Under the pieces are notes generated by a model. The model did no database searches, was not told the DNA's origin, and saw only the letters and a list, made by a program, of their open reading frames with translations. Positions 1 to 6,972 of a stretch of 9,175 bases of DNA are shown here, piece after piece. Every line of letters starts with the position of its first letter. The first letter of the stretch is position 1. The stretch comes from Acidobacteriota bacterium (GTDB lineage: Bacteria; Acidobacteriota; Vicinamibacteria; Vicinamibacterales; UBA8438). The position numbers and the translations under genes were made by a program. The stretch spans positions 1 through 9,175 of the forward strand of contig DTWD01000034.1 of assembly GCA_012963185.1 (NCBI GenBank), written 5' to 3'.

Positions 1-219
1 GTGCACTCGTCCAGTTAACAAATGCATCCGCTCCGGCACCCCGTACCGTTGGCCTCTGATCTTGATCAAATCTCCACGCTCAACAAGCTTTGCGAGCCTG
101 CGACGAAGTGTCGCCCGCTGAGAACCAGGTAGTTTCAGGCTCTTAAGGATCTCTTGAACCGTTGCCGGATGACTGATTTTCGCTTCAATTGCTGCGAGCA
201 ATTCATTAGGCGTCAACAT
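1..219 (-). CDS. rnr: Ribonuclease R-like 3'-5' exonuclease, N-terminal fragment (partial, runs off left edge)
   Basis: The reading frame is open from an ATG at 219 to the window edge and gives 73 codons. RNase R (RNB/VacB family) is a processive 3'-5' exoribonuclease that degrades structured RNA in the cytoplasm. What is visible is the N-terminal winged-helix region: a helical start (LLAAIEAKI), a central basic stretch around residues 35-45 (RATLRRRLAKLVERG), and the turn RGQRYGVPERM followed by LLTGRV, which resembles the family's junction into the first cold-shock domain. The catalytic RNB and S1 domains lie outside the window. An in-frame stop three codons upstream rules out a longer protein. 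AAGGA lies about 15 nt before the ATG, rather far for a ribosome site. The gene follows glycerate kinase by 41 nt and is probably in the same transcript. A generic winged-helix protein is the alternative. Confidence 0.72.
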   Translation of the reverse strand, partial: MLTPNELLAAIEAKISHPATVQEILKSLKLPGSQRATLRRRLAKLVERGDLIKIRGQRYGVPERMHLLTGRVH

Positions 220-260
220 GACTGACTACAATGTTCCTTTTTTATTTACTCGCATCAGGC

Positions 261-1616
261 TTACCCAATCAGAGCAACCTGAAGATCACCGACATTCGTG
301 TCAGTGGCGCCTGTATGCAGCAAATCGTCCACACCATCAAAGAAAGCATACGAATCGTTGGCGCTAAGATAATATTCTGGACGTTCCAGGCCCGCATCAG
401 CAGCACGGAGCGGTGTCGTTGTATCGATGATCGCACCGGCGGCATCGGTTGGACCATCTATGCCATCCGTGCCAACACTCGCAACAACCGCCAACGGAAA
501 CCGTCGAACAAGCGAAAAGGCTCCCGCGAGTGCGAATTCTTGATTCCGTCCACCTCGACCTGGACCTCTAACCTTTACAGTCGTTTCTCCCGCTGACACC
601 ACGCACAGTGGGCGAGGCTGTTCATGAGCGTGTCGCGCAAGCGACTTTATGTACGCATCACCCGACACTCGAGCCTCGCCAGTAATAGGCTCCTCAAGCG
701 TCAATGCATGAAACCCTAATCGGCGAGCCTCATGCGCCGCCGCCGCCATCGCATCTAAGCGACTACCAATAATGTGATACTCAGAACTATGTGGCAGATG
801 ATCGTTAGGCTTCAATGTTTCTTCTACTTCCCCATTGCTACCACGTTCAAGAATTGAGAAAACTGCACGCGGTAACAACGTCGCTCGCCCACTAGAGTGC
901 AAATACTGAAGTGCATCCGCATATGTCGTCGGGTCTACCGCCGTTGGGCCAGACCCAATCACTGCCTGATCATCCGGGACAGGATCAACCACATCTGAGA
1001 TGGCCAACGTAATGCAGCGACCATTCGCCGCTATGGCCAACCGCCCACCCTTTATCGCTGACAGGTGTTTGCGAACGCAATTCAACCCGTCAATTGAAAT
1101 GCCATTCTCAAGCAACAACCGTGTCACACACACCTTGTCATCCAGACTTACACCCTCGACAGGAACGGTAAGCCCTGCCGACGCACCACCTGAAAGCAGG
1201 ACCACCAAAATATCGCCTTCCGCAACCTCAGCCGCTAATTGCAGAGCACGCAGGCCAGCATCAACGCTACCTGCCGTCGGCGTTGGATGACCAACATTAA
1301 ACCATTCCATCCCGTCGACCCGCTCACCCACCTGGGGTGACGCAATCAAACCTCGCACCGGTTGTCCGAACTCCGACACAAATGCAGAGGCCATAGCACT
1401 GCTTGCTTTACCGGCGGCTATAACCGTCAGCTTTGCGTCATGAGGCACACGGGACAACACCCCGTCCGCTAGCGCGCTCTTGACAAGTAACTGAGGGCCG
1501 GCGCCAACAATCGCCGCTCTGACGATTGCCAGAACGTGCTGACGAAGAATTGAAAGAGTCAGGGGGCTAGATCGAAAAAAAGAAGGGTCTAATGTATCCG
1601 CGTCGATTTCGACCAT
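261..1616 (-). CDS. Glycerate kinase, type 2 (DUF4147/MOFRL family)
   Basis: This 451-residue cytoplasmic kinase phosphorylates D-glycerate, in this family usually to 2-phosphoglycerate, linking glyoxylate, serine or sugar-acid breakdown to lower glycolysis. The N-terminal DUF4147 domain spans about 24-260, with VIAAGKASSAM (65-75), VGHPTPTAG (108-116), LLSGGASAG (140-148), NCVRKHLSAIKGGRLA (179-194) and ISDVVDPVPDDQAVIGSGPT (206-225). The C-terminal MOFRL domain spans about 335-450, with SAGETTVKV (341-349), GRGGRNQEFAL (353-363), GTDGIDGPTDAAGA (382-395) and GATDTNVGDL (436-445). Every family block is present, so it should be intact. The ATG at 1616 has only a weak ribosome site and overlaps the end of the upstream small ORF by 28 nt, suggesting translational coupling. 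The symbols gckA, garK and ttuD are all used for relatives, so none is assigned. The family call is firm; the exact product isomer is inferred. Confidence 0.93.
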   Translation of the reverse strand: MVEIDADTLDPSFFRSSPLTLSILRQHVLAIVRAAIVGAGPQLLVKSALADGVLSRVPHDAKLTVIAAGKASSAMASAFVSEFGQPVRGLIASPQVGERVDGMEWFNVGHPTPTAGSVDAGLRALQLAAEVAEGDILVVLLSGGASAGLTVPVEGVSLDDKVCVTRLLLENGISIDGLNCVRKHLSAIKGGRLAIAANGRCITLAISDVVDPVPDDQAVIGSGPTAVDPTTYADALQYLHSSGRATLLPRAVFSILERGSNGEVEETLKPNDHLPHSSEYHIIGSRLDAMAAAAHEARRLGFHALTLEEPITGEARVSGDAYIKSLARHAHEQPRPLCVVSAGETTVKVRGPGRGGRNQEFALAGAFSLVRRFPLAVVASVGTDGIDGPTDAAGAIIDTTTPLRAADAGLERPEYYLSANDSYAFFDGVDDLLHTGATDTNVGDLQVALIG

Positions 1617-1858
1617 GACGATAACCGGGTCACGCCATCAATCTTACACAGCAGCTGCGCGACCACTTTCTGCCCGCGCTCATCACTGCACAATGAGTCA
1701 ACACGCAACATCAACTTACCGAGTGCGCGCTCAATGTCCGCAATAGCTTTATCGGAGTACTGCTCACGCTGCTGCTCAAGGCACTGCCAGTGCCGAAATA
1801 ATTCTTCCCGATAGAATGTCACTCGAAGTTGCTTCACATCTCGACGTATGCGGCGCAT
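1589..1858 (-). CDS. Small hypothetical protein of 89 aa (up to 98 aa)
   Basis: I do not recognise this family. The protein is highly charged and predicted by eye to be mainly helical. It has a basic N-terminus (MRRIRRDVKQLR), a middle segment rich in Glu, Gln, Arg and Lys (about 17-50), three cysteines and no obvious signal peptide or membrane span. Possible starts are ATG 1858, with a GAGAG stretch just upstream, GTG 1876, with AAGG nine nt upstream, and TTG 1885. I chose the ATG but GTG is nearly as good. Support for a real gene: it fills an otherwise empty gap, lies 30-50 nt downstream of the best promoter in the window, and its 3' end overlaps the glycerate kinase start by 28 nt, as coupled genes do. 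It could be a regulatory leader peptide or a small partner protein, or a chance ORF. Confidence 0.5.
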   Translation of the reverse strand: MRRIRRDVKQLRVTFYREELFRHWQCLEQQREQYSDKAIADIERALGKLMLRVDSLCSDERGQKVVAQLLCKIDGVTRLSSWSKSTRIH

Positions 1859-1912
1859 GGTCTCTCTAGTCTGCACCGCAGCCAACCTTGAACGAGTTAA
1901 ACACCTGACGCC

Positions 1913-1942
1913 AGTCTAGCCACGGCAGTCATTCGGTGTCAA
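1913..1942 (-). promoter_or_regulatory. Sigma-70-type promoter for the small ORF, glycerate kinase and rnr
   Basis: On the minus strand there is a perfect -35 TTGACA (1942-1937), an 18-bp spacer and TAGACT (1918-1913), which matches four of six bases of the -10 consensus. Transcription would start near 1906, leaving a leader of about 30-50 nt before the possible starts of the small ORF. It lies in the gap after gatB, so it would let glycerate kinase and rnr be expressed separately from pckA-gatB. The spacer carries one arm of a 9-bp inverted repeat (listed separately). Confidence 0.5.
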
Positions 1943-1995
1943 TCCTTGGCGCGTTTTCCTCTGTAGCAACAAAACATGTTTCGAAGCCGAATGAC
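1928..1995. repeat. 9-bp perfect inverted repeat with 50-bp loop in the gatB downstream gap
   Basis: GTCATTCGG at 1928-1936 is matched by its exact reverse complement CCGAATGAC at 1987-1995. With a two-base bulge, pairing could extend by GCA on the outer side. The inner arm falls between the -35 and -10 of the minus-strand promoter, and the outer arm lies just after the gatB stop codon. It might be a paired operator or a long-range hairpin at the end of the gatB message. No U-tract follows, so it is not a standard terminator. A chance match is possible. Confidence 0.3.
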
Positions 1996-2007
1996 CATGC
2001 AGTCGTA

Positions 2008-3444
2008 TCATGCCTCTAGCAGCGAGCGCAGTAACTCATTTACAAGTTTCGGATTCGCCTTCCCTTTCGTTGCACGCATCACCTGCCCCACTAGGAAACC
2101 AAGCGTGCCCTCTTTTCCCGACCGGTACTTTCCTACGGCTTCCATATTCTCATCAAACACTTGCCGAACGACGGCCTCAAGCTCGCCAACATCTCCGATC
2201 TGAGACAGCCCTCCATCCCGTACAATGTCACTTGGACTCTTACCGCTATCCGCAGTCGTCTCAAACACTTCTTTTGCAATCGAACCGCTGATTTTCCCAT
2301 CGTCCACCATACGAATCAGTTCTGCTAAGACCTCAGCCGACACAATGTTCCACACCGGCGTTCCGGTCACCTTGGCCCTCCGCGCCGCCGCACCAACTAT
2401 CCAATTGGCAGCTGCCTTTGGATTCTCTGATCCTTTTACCAACAATTCGTAATACTCCGCGAGTTCGTGATCTGCAGACAGATAGTAGGCATCTTGGCGC
2501 GATAATCCATAGGCATCCATGAAACGGTCTACACGAACCTCTGGTAACTCTGGCAAAGACTTACGGATGTTCTCGCGTAAAGATGAGGAAACTATCAGTG
2601 GAGGCAGATCCGGGTCTGGGAAATAGCGGTAATCATGAGCCTCTTCCTTGCTACGCATCGACACAGTCCGGCCACCATTCGTATCCCACAACCGAGTCTC
2701 TTGAACGACGTCGGCGCCCTGATTCAATACCGACGCTTGTCGACCAATCTCATACTCGATCGCCTTCGCTAGGTATCGAAAAGAATTCAAATTCTTTACT
2801 TCTACTTTGACCCCAAGTTTGGCCCGTCCAACCGGACGCAGTGATACATTCGCATCGCACCGAAGACTTCCCTCTTCCATATTTCCATCATTCACACCGA
2901 TCGCCATCAGAATGCCACGAAGACGCTCAAAAAATAACGCGCCGGCCGCTGGCGAACTGAGGTCTGGCTCAGTCACAATCTCTATCAGGGGAACACCACT
3001 CCGATTAAAATCTAAATAGGTATTTCTATTTGAATCAGAAAACCCTTCATGAATAGACTTACCAGCATCCTCTTCCATATGAACTCGGGTAATGCGCACT
3101 CGATGAAGCGCCTCATCGTCCGAAAACTGCACCACGCCATCGATCGCCAACGGTTCCTCATATTGCGAGATCTGATATCCCTTTGGTAAATCGGGATAGA
3201 AGTAGTTCTTACGAGCAAAAATAGATTTTTCTTGTACCGTACAACCAAGGGCGAGGGCAGCCCGAACTGCGTACTCAACGGCTTGGTCATTAAGTGTAGG
3301 CAGTGCACCCGGTAACCCCAGACAGACCGGGCACACGTTACTGTTCGCGGGTCGCCCAAAAGCAGTCGAGCATCCGCAAAATATCTTTGTCTCGGTTAGG
3401 AGTTGAGCATGTACCTCGAGGCCAATAACTGGTTCGAAACCCAT
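2008..3444 (-). CDS. gatB: Aspartyl/glutamyl-tRNA(Asn/Gln) amidotransferase subunit B
   Basis: GatB (478 aa, normal length) is the tRNA-binding and kinase subunit of the GatCAB complex. The complex phosphorylates Glu-tRNA(Gln) and/or Asp-tRNA(Asn) and amidates it with ammonia channelled from GatA. The N-terminal signature is clear: FEPVIGLEVHAQL (3-15), a zinc site from C23, C25, C38 and C41, and the following block ARKNYFYPDLPKGYQISQYE, with the kinase-domain motifs HMEEDAGK and DFNRSGVPLIEIVTEPD. The C-terminal 150 residues are the helical tail and YqeY-like domain that contacts tRNA, ending with the GFLVGQVMRATKGKANP block. It starts 24 nt after the pckA stop codon, with no strong ribosome site visible, so co-transcription with pckA is likely. 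gatA and gatC are not adjacent, which is common when the subunits are dispersed. Its presence implies that at least one amide tRNA is made by the indirect route. Confidence 0.97.
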   Translation of the reverse strand: MGFEPVIGLEVHAQLLTETKIFCGCSTAFGRPANSNVCPVCLGLPGALPTLNDQAVEYAVRAALALGCTVQEKSIFARKNYFYPDLPKGYQISQYEEPLAIDGVVQFSDDEALHRVRITRVHMEEDAGKSIHEGFSDSNRNTYLDFNRSGVPLIEIVTEPDLSSPAAGALFFERLRGILMAIGVNDGNMEEGSLRCDANVSLRPVGRAKLGVKVEVKNLNSFRYLAKAIEYEIGRQASVLNQGADVVQETRLWDTNGGRTVSMRSKEEAHDYRYFPDPDLPPLIVSSSLRENIRKSLPELPEVRVDRFMDAYGLSRQDAYYLSADHELAEYYELLVKGSENPKAAANWIVGAAARRAKVTGTPVWNIVSAEVLAELIRMVDDGKISGSIAKEVFETTADSGKSPSDIVRDGGLSQIGDVGELEAVVRQVFDENMEAVGKYRSGKEGTLGFLVGQVMRATKGKANPKLVNELLRSLLEA

Positions 3445-3468
3445 GGCGCTTGTTCAGAGAGCTCGCGA

Positions 3469-5064
3469 TTAGACCTTTGGTCCGGCCAGTATCACCGCCT
3501 CATCCACTTCGGCTTCGAAAGCTTTGAAGTTTTCAGTAAACATCGCTGCTAATCGCCGAGCCTGCGCATCATACTCTGCACCATCACTCCACGTCCCCCT
3601 CGGCTGCAGCACCGACGCTGGGACACCAGGCACAGTGACTGGAACGTCGACGTTAAATACTGGATGCAGAACGAAACCAACACCAGACAGTTCACCGGAA
3701 AGAACCGCAGTAATCATGGCCCTCGTATGGGCAATCTCCATCCGCGTGCCTGTACCGTAAGGCCCACCAGTCCAGCCTGTATTAACCAACCACACGTGGG
3801 AACCGTGCTCTGCTATTCGCTTACCGAGTAGCTTCGCGTACACATTTGGATGATGCACCATAAAAGGAGCGCCAAAACAGGTGCTAAACGTGGCCTGTGG
3901 CTCTGTTACCCCTGTTTCCGTACCCGCCACCTTTGCTGTGTACCCCGATAGAAAGTGATACATAGCGCCAGCAGGGGTCAATCGAGATATCGGAGGTAAG
4001 ACACCAAATGCATCTGCCGTCAACATAATGATGTTCGTTGGGTGCCCACCTTGACCAGTTGGCTCCCAGTTGTCGATATAGGAAATCGGGTAGGCACCAC
4101 GAGTATTTTCCGTATAACGATCATTATCGAGATCGAGCACTCGTGTATCCGCATCCATGACGACGTTCTCCAGAACTGTTCCAAACCTTTTAGTTGTCGC
4201 ATAAATATCCGGCTCAGCCGTTGCCGACAACCGGATCATCTTCGCGTAACATCCACCTTCAAAATTAAAGACACCACGCTCAGTCCAACCATGCTCATCG
4301 TCACCAATCAACAGTCGTTCCGGGTCGCTGGACAGCGTCGTCTTGCCAGTACCGGAAAGTCCAAAAAACAACGCCACCTCACCATCACTAGATCGATTCG
4401 CCGAACAATGCATCGGCATCACATTTCGTAACGGCAAGAGGTAATTCATGACACTAAAGATCGATTTTTTGATTTCTCCCGCATAACTGGTCCCGCCAAT
4501 CAAGATAAGCTTTCGTGCAAAATTCACTAAAATAAACACGTCTGAATTAGTTCCATGCCGTGCCGGATCAGCTTTCATCGAAGGAGAGTCCACAACCGTA
4601 AACTCCGGAACATGAGCACCCTCTGGCGTGCCAGCCGGCAGCTCTAAAAACATGGTCCGCGCAAAAAGGCTATGCCAGGCATGCTCTGTGATGATTCTTA
4701 CCGGCAAGCTATGGTCCGGGTCAGTGCCAGCACAACAATCCTGGATAAATAACTCTTTATTGGCGAGACTCGCCATCATGTCGTCATAAAGCAGATCGAA
4801 CTGTTCGGGGTCTACGGGGCGATTGGTCTTTCCCCACCACACGTCATCTTGACTCGACGACTCTTTGACAAGAAATTTATCATTCGGCGACCGTCCCGTA
4901 TGCGCCCCCGTTAAGCACACCAAAGGACCGCATTCGGAAACCATACCCTCGCCGCGGCGGACGGCTTCTTCGTAAAGTGCGGCTGCGCCTAAATTCCATT
5001 TTGTACCGCCTATCGAAACGCTGCTAAGCCCAGCTAACACGTCAACGGTTGTCTTTTTGCTCAT
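3469..5064 (-). CDS. pckA: Phosphoenolpyruvate carboxykinase (ATP-dependent)
   Basis: PckA converts oxaloacetate and ATP to PEP, CO2 and ADP, the entry step of gluconeogenesis, in the cytoplasm. The 531-residue protein has the ATP-family features in order: [12 protein letters not shown] (53-64), with the oxaloacetate-binding Arg; [14 protein letters not shown] (190-203), with metal/substrate Lys and Tyr; the P-loop [11 protein letters not shown] (235-245); the kinase-2-like LIGDDEHGW (252-260); and [10 protein letters not shown] (433-442). P-loop sequence and length match the ATP form, not the GTP form. I chose the ATG at 5064; a TTG two codons earlier (5070) is possible but less likely. An AGGG lies about 11 nt before the ATG. 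The gene is first in the minus-strand set, divergent from the SpoIID-like gene and followed closely by gatB. The link to gatB looks like housekeeping co-transcription rather than shared function. Confidence 0.97.
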   Translation of the reverse strand: MSKKTTVDVLAGLSSVSIGGTKWNLGAAALYEEAVRRGEGMVSECGPLVCLTGAHTGRSPNDKFLVKESSSQDDVWWGKTNRPVDPEQFDLLYDDMMASLANKELFIQDCCAGTDPDHSLPVRIITEHAWHSLFARTMFLELPAGTPEGAHVPEFTVVDSPSMKADPARHGTNSDVFILVNFARKLILIGGTSYAGEIKKSIFSVMNYLLPLRNVMPMHCSANRSSDGEVALFFGLSGTGKTTLSSDPERLLIGDDEHGWTERGVFNFEGGCYAKMIRLSATAEPDIYATTKRFGTVLENVVMDADTRVLDLDNDRYTENTRGAYPISYIDNWEPTGQGGHPTNIIMLTADAFGVLPPISRLTPAGAMYHFLSGYTAKVAGTETGVTEPQATFSTCFGAPFMVHHPNVYAKLLGKRIAEHGSHVWLVNTGWTGGPYGTGTRMEIAHTRAMITAVLSGELSGVGFVLHPVFNVDVPVTVPGVPASVLQPRGTWSDGAEYDAQARRLAAMFTENFKAFEAEVDEAVILAGPKV

Positions 5065-5150
5065 CACCAACCAAACCCTATCTATGGGACACGCCAGAAA
5101 TTAATGCACATGATACTGTGGTTCCACGTGCTATGATGCAAAAAATATTA
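5065..5150. promoter_or_regulatory. Divergent intergenic region between pckA and the SpoIID-like gene
   Basis: These 86 bp must hold the start signals for both pckA (minus) and the SpoIID-like gene (plus). The best single element is TATCAT on the minus strand (5115-5110), five of six matches to a -10 box and about 45 bp from the pckA start. Its best -35 (TTGCAT, 5141-5136) is 20 bp away, which is too far for a strong promoter. A GTGG-TT-CCAC inverted repeat at about 5118-5127 lies beside it and is followed by a CACGTG palindrome (5125-5130), so a repressor site is conceivable. No convincing plus-strand promoter is seen. Confidence 0.3.
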
Positions 5151-6254
5151 ATGCAGCGCAGCTTACTCTACCCAGAAACGAGGGCCGGTAGGCGTCGGGC
5201 GTTTATTGCCACTCTGCTCGCGACCTTACTTCCTGGTTGCATCCGTCGCCATGCTGTCACATCGACTGCCGACGCAGTGAATCGTGACCACAGGCCTATA
5301 ACAATACGTGTCCAACAACCTGACGGAACGGTCAAAACGTTCCCTGTCGAGTATTACATACGTGGAACGATCATCTCAGAAGTCCCACTGGCCTCTTTAT
5401 CGCTGCTAGGTGCACGCACAATCTCTGAAGTTCAATCGATCATCGCGCGAACGTATGTCTTGCATCACCGGACTCGCCACTTTCAAGACGGTTTCGACTT
5501 TTGCTCAACTACTCACTGCCAAGTCTACCGGGACCCCACCGCAAATCTCACCACACACCAAGCACTCGCTAACGAGTCGGTTGCAAGAACAACGGGCATG
5601 ATCGTCACCTACAACGGCATGCCGATTGACTCCGTCTACCACGCAGATTGCGGGGGGGCGACCAGCTCGGCAACCAGCGTCTGGGGTGGTCAGGCCCCAC
5701 CGTACCTAGACGGAGTTGTCGACGACTTCTGCCGAACGCTGAACCGTCCGCCTTGGACGTTGAGTATCGGTCGTGAAACACTGCGCGACGCACTAAACGG
5801 TGATCCAAGAACCACAGTCGGACGCGATCTGAAAACCATAGTAGTAACGCGGCGGGACAACGCCGGTCGCGCACTCAAAATCGAACTCAACGGCAGCAAG
5901 AAACTGATCGTAAGTGGAGCTATTCTCCGTTCTGTTCTGGGCGCTCGTTTCGGTTTTACACGAATCAAAAGCACGAAATTTGAGATTCGCGGGCGCAATG
6001 ATTATTTTCTAATTACTGGCACAGGCTTCGGCCACGGTGCTGGACTATGCCAAACCGGCGCGATGGCGCGTGCCGAGGCCGGACATCCGACCAAACAAAT
6101 TATTACTGCCTACTATCCAGGTACTACGCTCTCGAACTTCCATGAACTGCTAATTCAGTCAGACGCAGGCGAGAAGCACACGGCTGCAACCGACAGTATC
6201 GCCCACATGAATATTGCTACCGAGGTATCATCAGGACCTGGGCGCTCACAGTAA
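5151..6254 (+). CDS. SpoIID/LytB-family protein, probable Tat-type lipoprotein
   Basis: The core is a SpoIID domain, known in Bacillus and Clostridium as a lytic transglycosylase acting on peptidoglycan stripped of stem peptides. Numbered from the ATG at 5151 (367 aa): VEYYIRGTIISEVP (66-79) holds E77, at the position of the family catalytic Glu; ARTYVL (99-104); DFCSTTHCQVY (116-126), with the Cys/His pattern that binds zinc in clostridial SpoIID; YHADCGGATSS (163-173); GHGAGLCQTGA (294-304); and YYPGT (321-325). The N-terminus reads RRRAFIATLLATLLPGC (14-30): a twin-arginine-like motif, a hydrophobic run and a lipobox ending at C30. It should therefore be exported and lipid-anchored. The C-terminal 35 residues look disordered. 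ATGs at 5133 and 5136 are alternatives, and none has a clear ribosome site. A sporulation role is unlikely in this context; cell-wall remodelling is inferred. Confidence 0.88.
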   Translation: MQRSLLYPETRAGRRRAFIATLLATLLPGCIRRHAVTSTADAVNRDHRPITIRVQQPDGTVKTFPVEYYIRGTIISEVPLASLSLLGARTISEVQSIIARTYVLHHRTRHFQDGFDFCSTTHCQVYRDPTANLTTHQALANESVARTTGMIVTYNGMPIDSVYHADCGGATSSATSVWGGQAPPYLDGVVDDFCRTLNRPPWTLSIGRETLRDALNGDPRTTVGRDLKTIVVTRRDNAGRALKIELNGSKKLIVSGAILRSVLGARFGFTRIKSTKFEIRGRNDYFLITGTGFGHGAGLCQTGAMARAEAGHPTKQIITAYYPGTTLSNFHELLIQSDAGEKHTAATDSIAHMNIATEVSSGPGRSQ

Positions 6255-6269
6255 ACCGCAACAAACACT

Positions 6270-6956
6270 GTGTCGTCTTTGAATTTGAACTTAATGAATG
6301 CCATGGCCGGCACTGTAATTTCGTCTGGACAAGACGCCTCGATCGTCAACAAAGACTCAAGGGTTGCGTCTGAAATCAAGGAACTGCTGAATTCAGGGAA
6401 TCATCAAGAAGCACGCAGCCGTTTCGAAGAGCTCATAGACACCTATCGGAATCGAATCGCTCGGATCGCGTATTACTATCTTCGTGACCCCGCCGAGGTC
6501 GATGAGGCAGTTCAGGATACATTTTTTAAAGCTTTCATCCATCTCCAAACATTTCGAGATGAACTGTTCTTTGAACTATGGCTATCACGAATTGCAGTAA
6601 ATGGGTGCCTTGACAGACTTAAAGCCCAGTCTCGACGGCGACACTGGATAGTCCCTACTAACGACCAGCTAGAGGAACGCCTGCAGCGAGAACCAACGGT
6701 CGCCCCCTCAGCTGAACAAATGCTCTTAGCGAATGAACGACGCGACCAATTGCTTGCCGCAGTCGAACAACTTCCTGAGCGACAGCGTTCCATCGTCATC
6801 CTCAACCAATTTGAGGAATACTCGACCAAAGAGGTCTCAAACATGCTTAACGTCGCTGAATCTACCGTTCGAGTACATCTATTCCGTGCGATTCGTTCTC
6901 TCCGAACATTGCTCCGGAACGCCCGGCCTTCATCCAAGGATAATGCCTCCGTATAA
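6270..6956 (+). CDS. RNA polymerase sigma factor, ECF (sigma-70 group 4) subfamily
   Basis: This 228-residue protein has the two ECF sigma domains. Region 2 (about 52-120) runs through FEELIDTYRNRIARIAYYYL, DPAEVDEAVQDTFFKAFIHL and the downstream WLSRIAVNGCLDRLKAQSRRR, which opens and binds the -10 element. After a linker, region 4 (about 160-215) contains LPERQRSIVILNQFEEYSTK and the helix-turn-helix VSNMLNVAESTVRVHLFRAI, which reads the -35 element. There is an unusually long N-terminal extension of about 45 residues. The longest frame starts at GTG 6270, and ATG 6294 or 6303 would be equally plausible; none has a good ribosome site. It follows the SpoIID-like gene by 15 nt and precedes the probable anti-sigma gene, the usual order for an ECF pair. 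Its targets are unknown, but the neighbours suggest cell-envelope genes. Confidence 0.93.
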   Translation: MSSLNLNLMNAMAGTVISSGQDASIVNKDSRVASEIKELLNSGNHQEARSRFEELIDTYRNRIARIAYYYLRDPAEVDEAVQDTFFKAFIHLQTFRDELFFELWLSRIAVNGCLDRLKAQSRRRHWIVPTNDQLEERLQREPTVAPSAEQMLLANERRDQLLAAVEQLPERQRSIVILNQFEEYSTKEVSNMLNVAESTVRVHLFRAIRSLRTLLRNARPSSKDNASV

Positions 6957-6972
6957 GGGCGTAAGACGGACC

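Noticed and set aside
231..596. 121-codon plus-strand ORF opposite the glycerate kinase 3' end
   Set aside because: It is antisense to the conserved MOFRL domain and its translation resembles no protein family.
1972..1981. AAACATGTTT palindrome as a gatB terminator
   Set aside because: It is a perfect 10-bp palindrome but has no loop or GC-rich stem and no proper U-tract.
5065..5070. TTG at 5070 as the pckA start
   Set aside because: An ATG two codons downstream gives a normal N-terminus and ATG is the commoner start; the difference is only two residues.
5049..5150. Longer TTG start for the SpoIID-like protein, overlapping pckA
   Set aside because: The added 34 residues would precede the signal peptide and overlap the divergent pckA start; no ribosome site is present.
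5605..5998. Two overlapping minus-strand ORFs opposite the SpoIID domain
   Set aside because: Both are arginine-rich antisense frames over a clearly conserved gene.
6733..6942. Upstream extension of the anti-sigma frame to an ATG at 6733
   Set aside because: It lies wholly inside the sigma gene in another frame, covering its conserved region 4, and reads as low-complexity sequence with no family resemblance.
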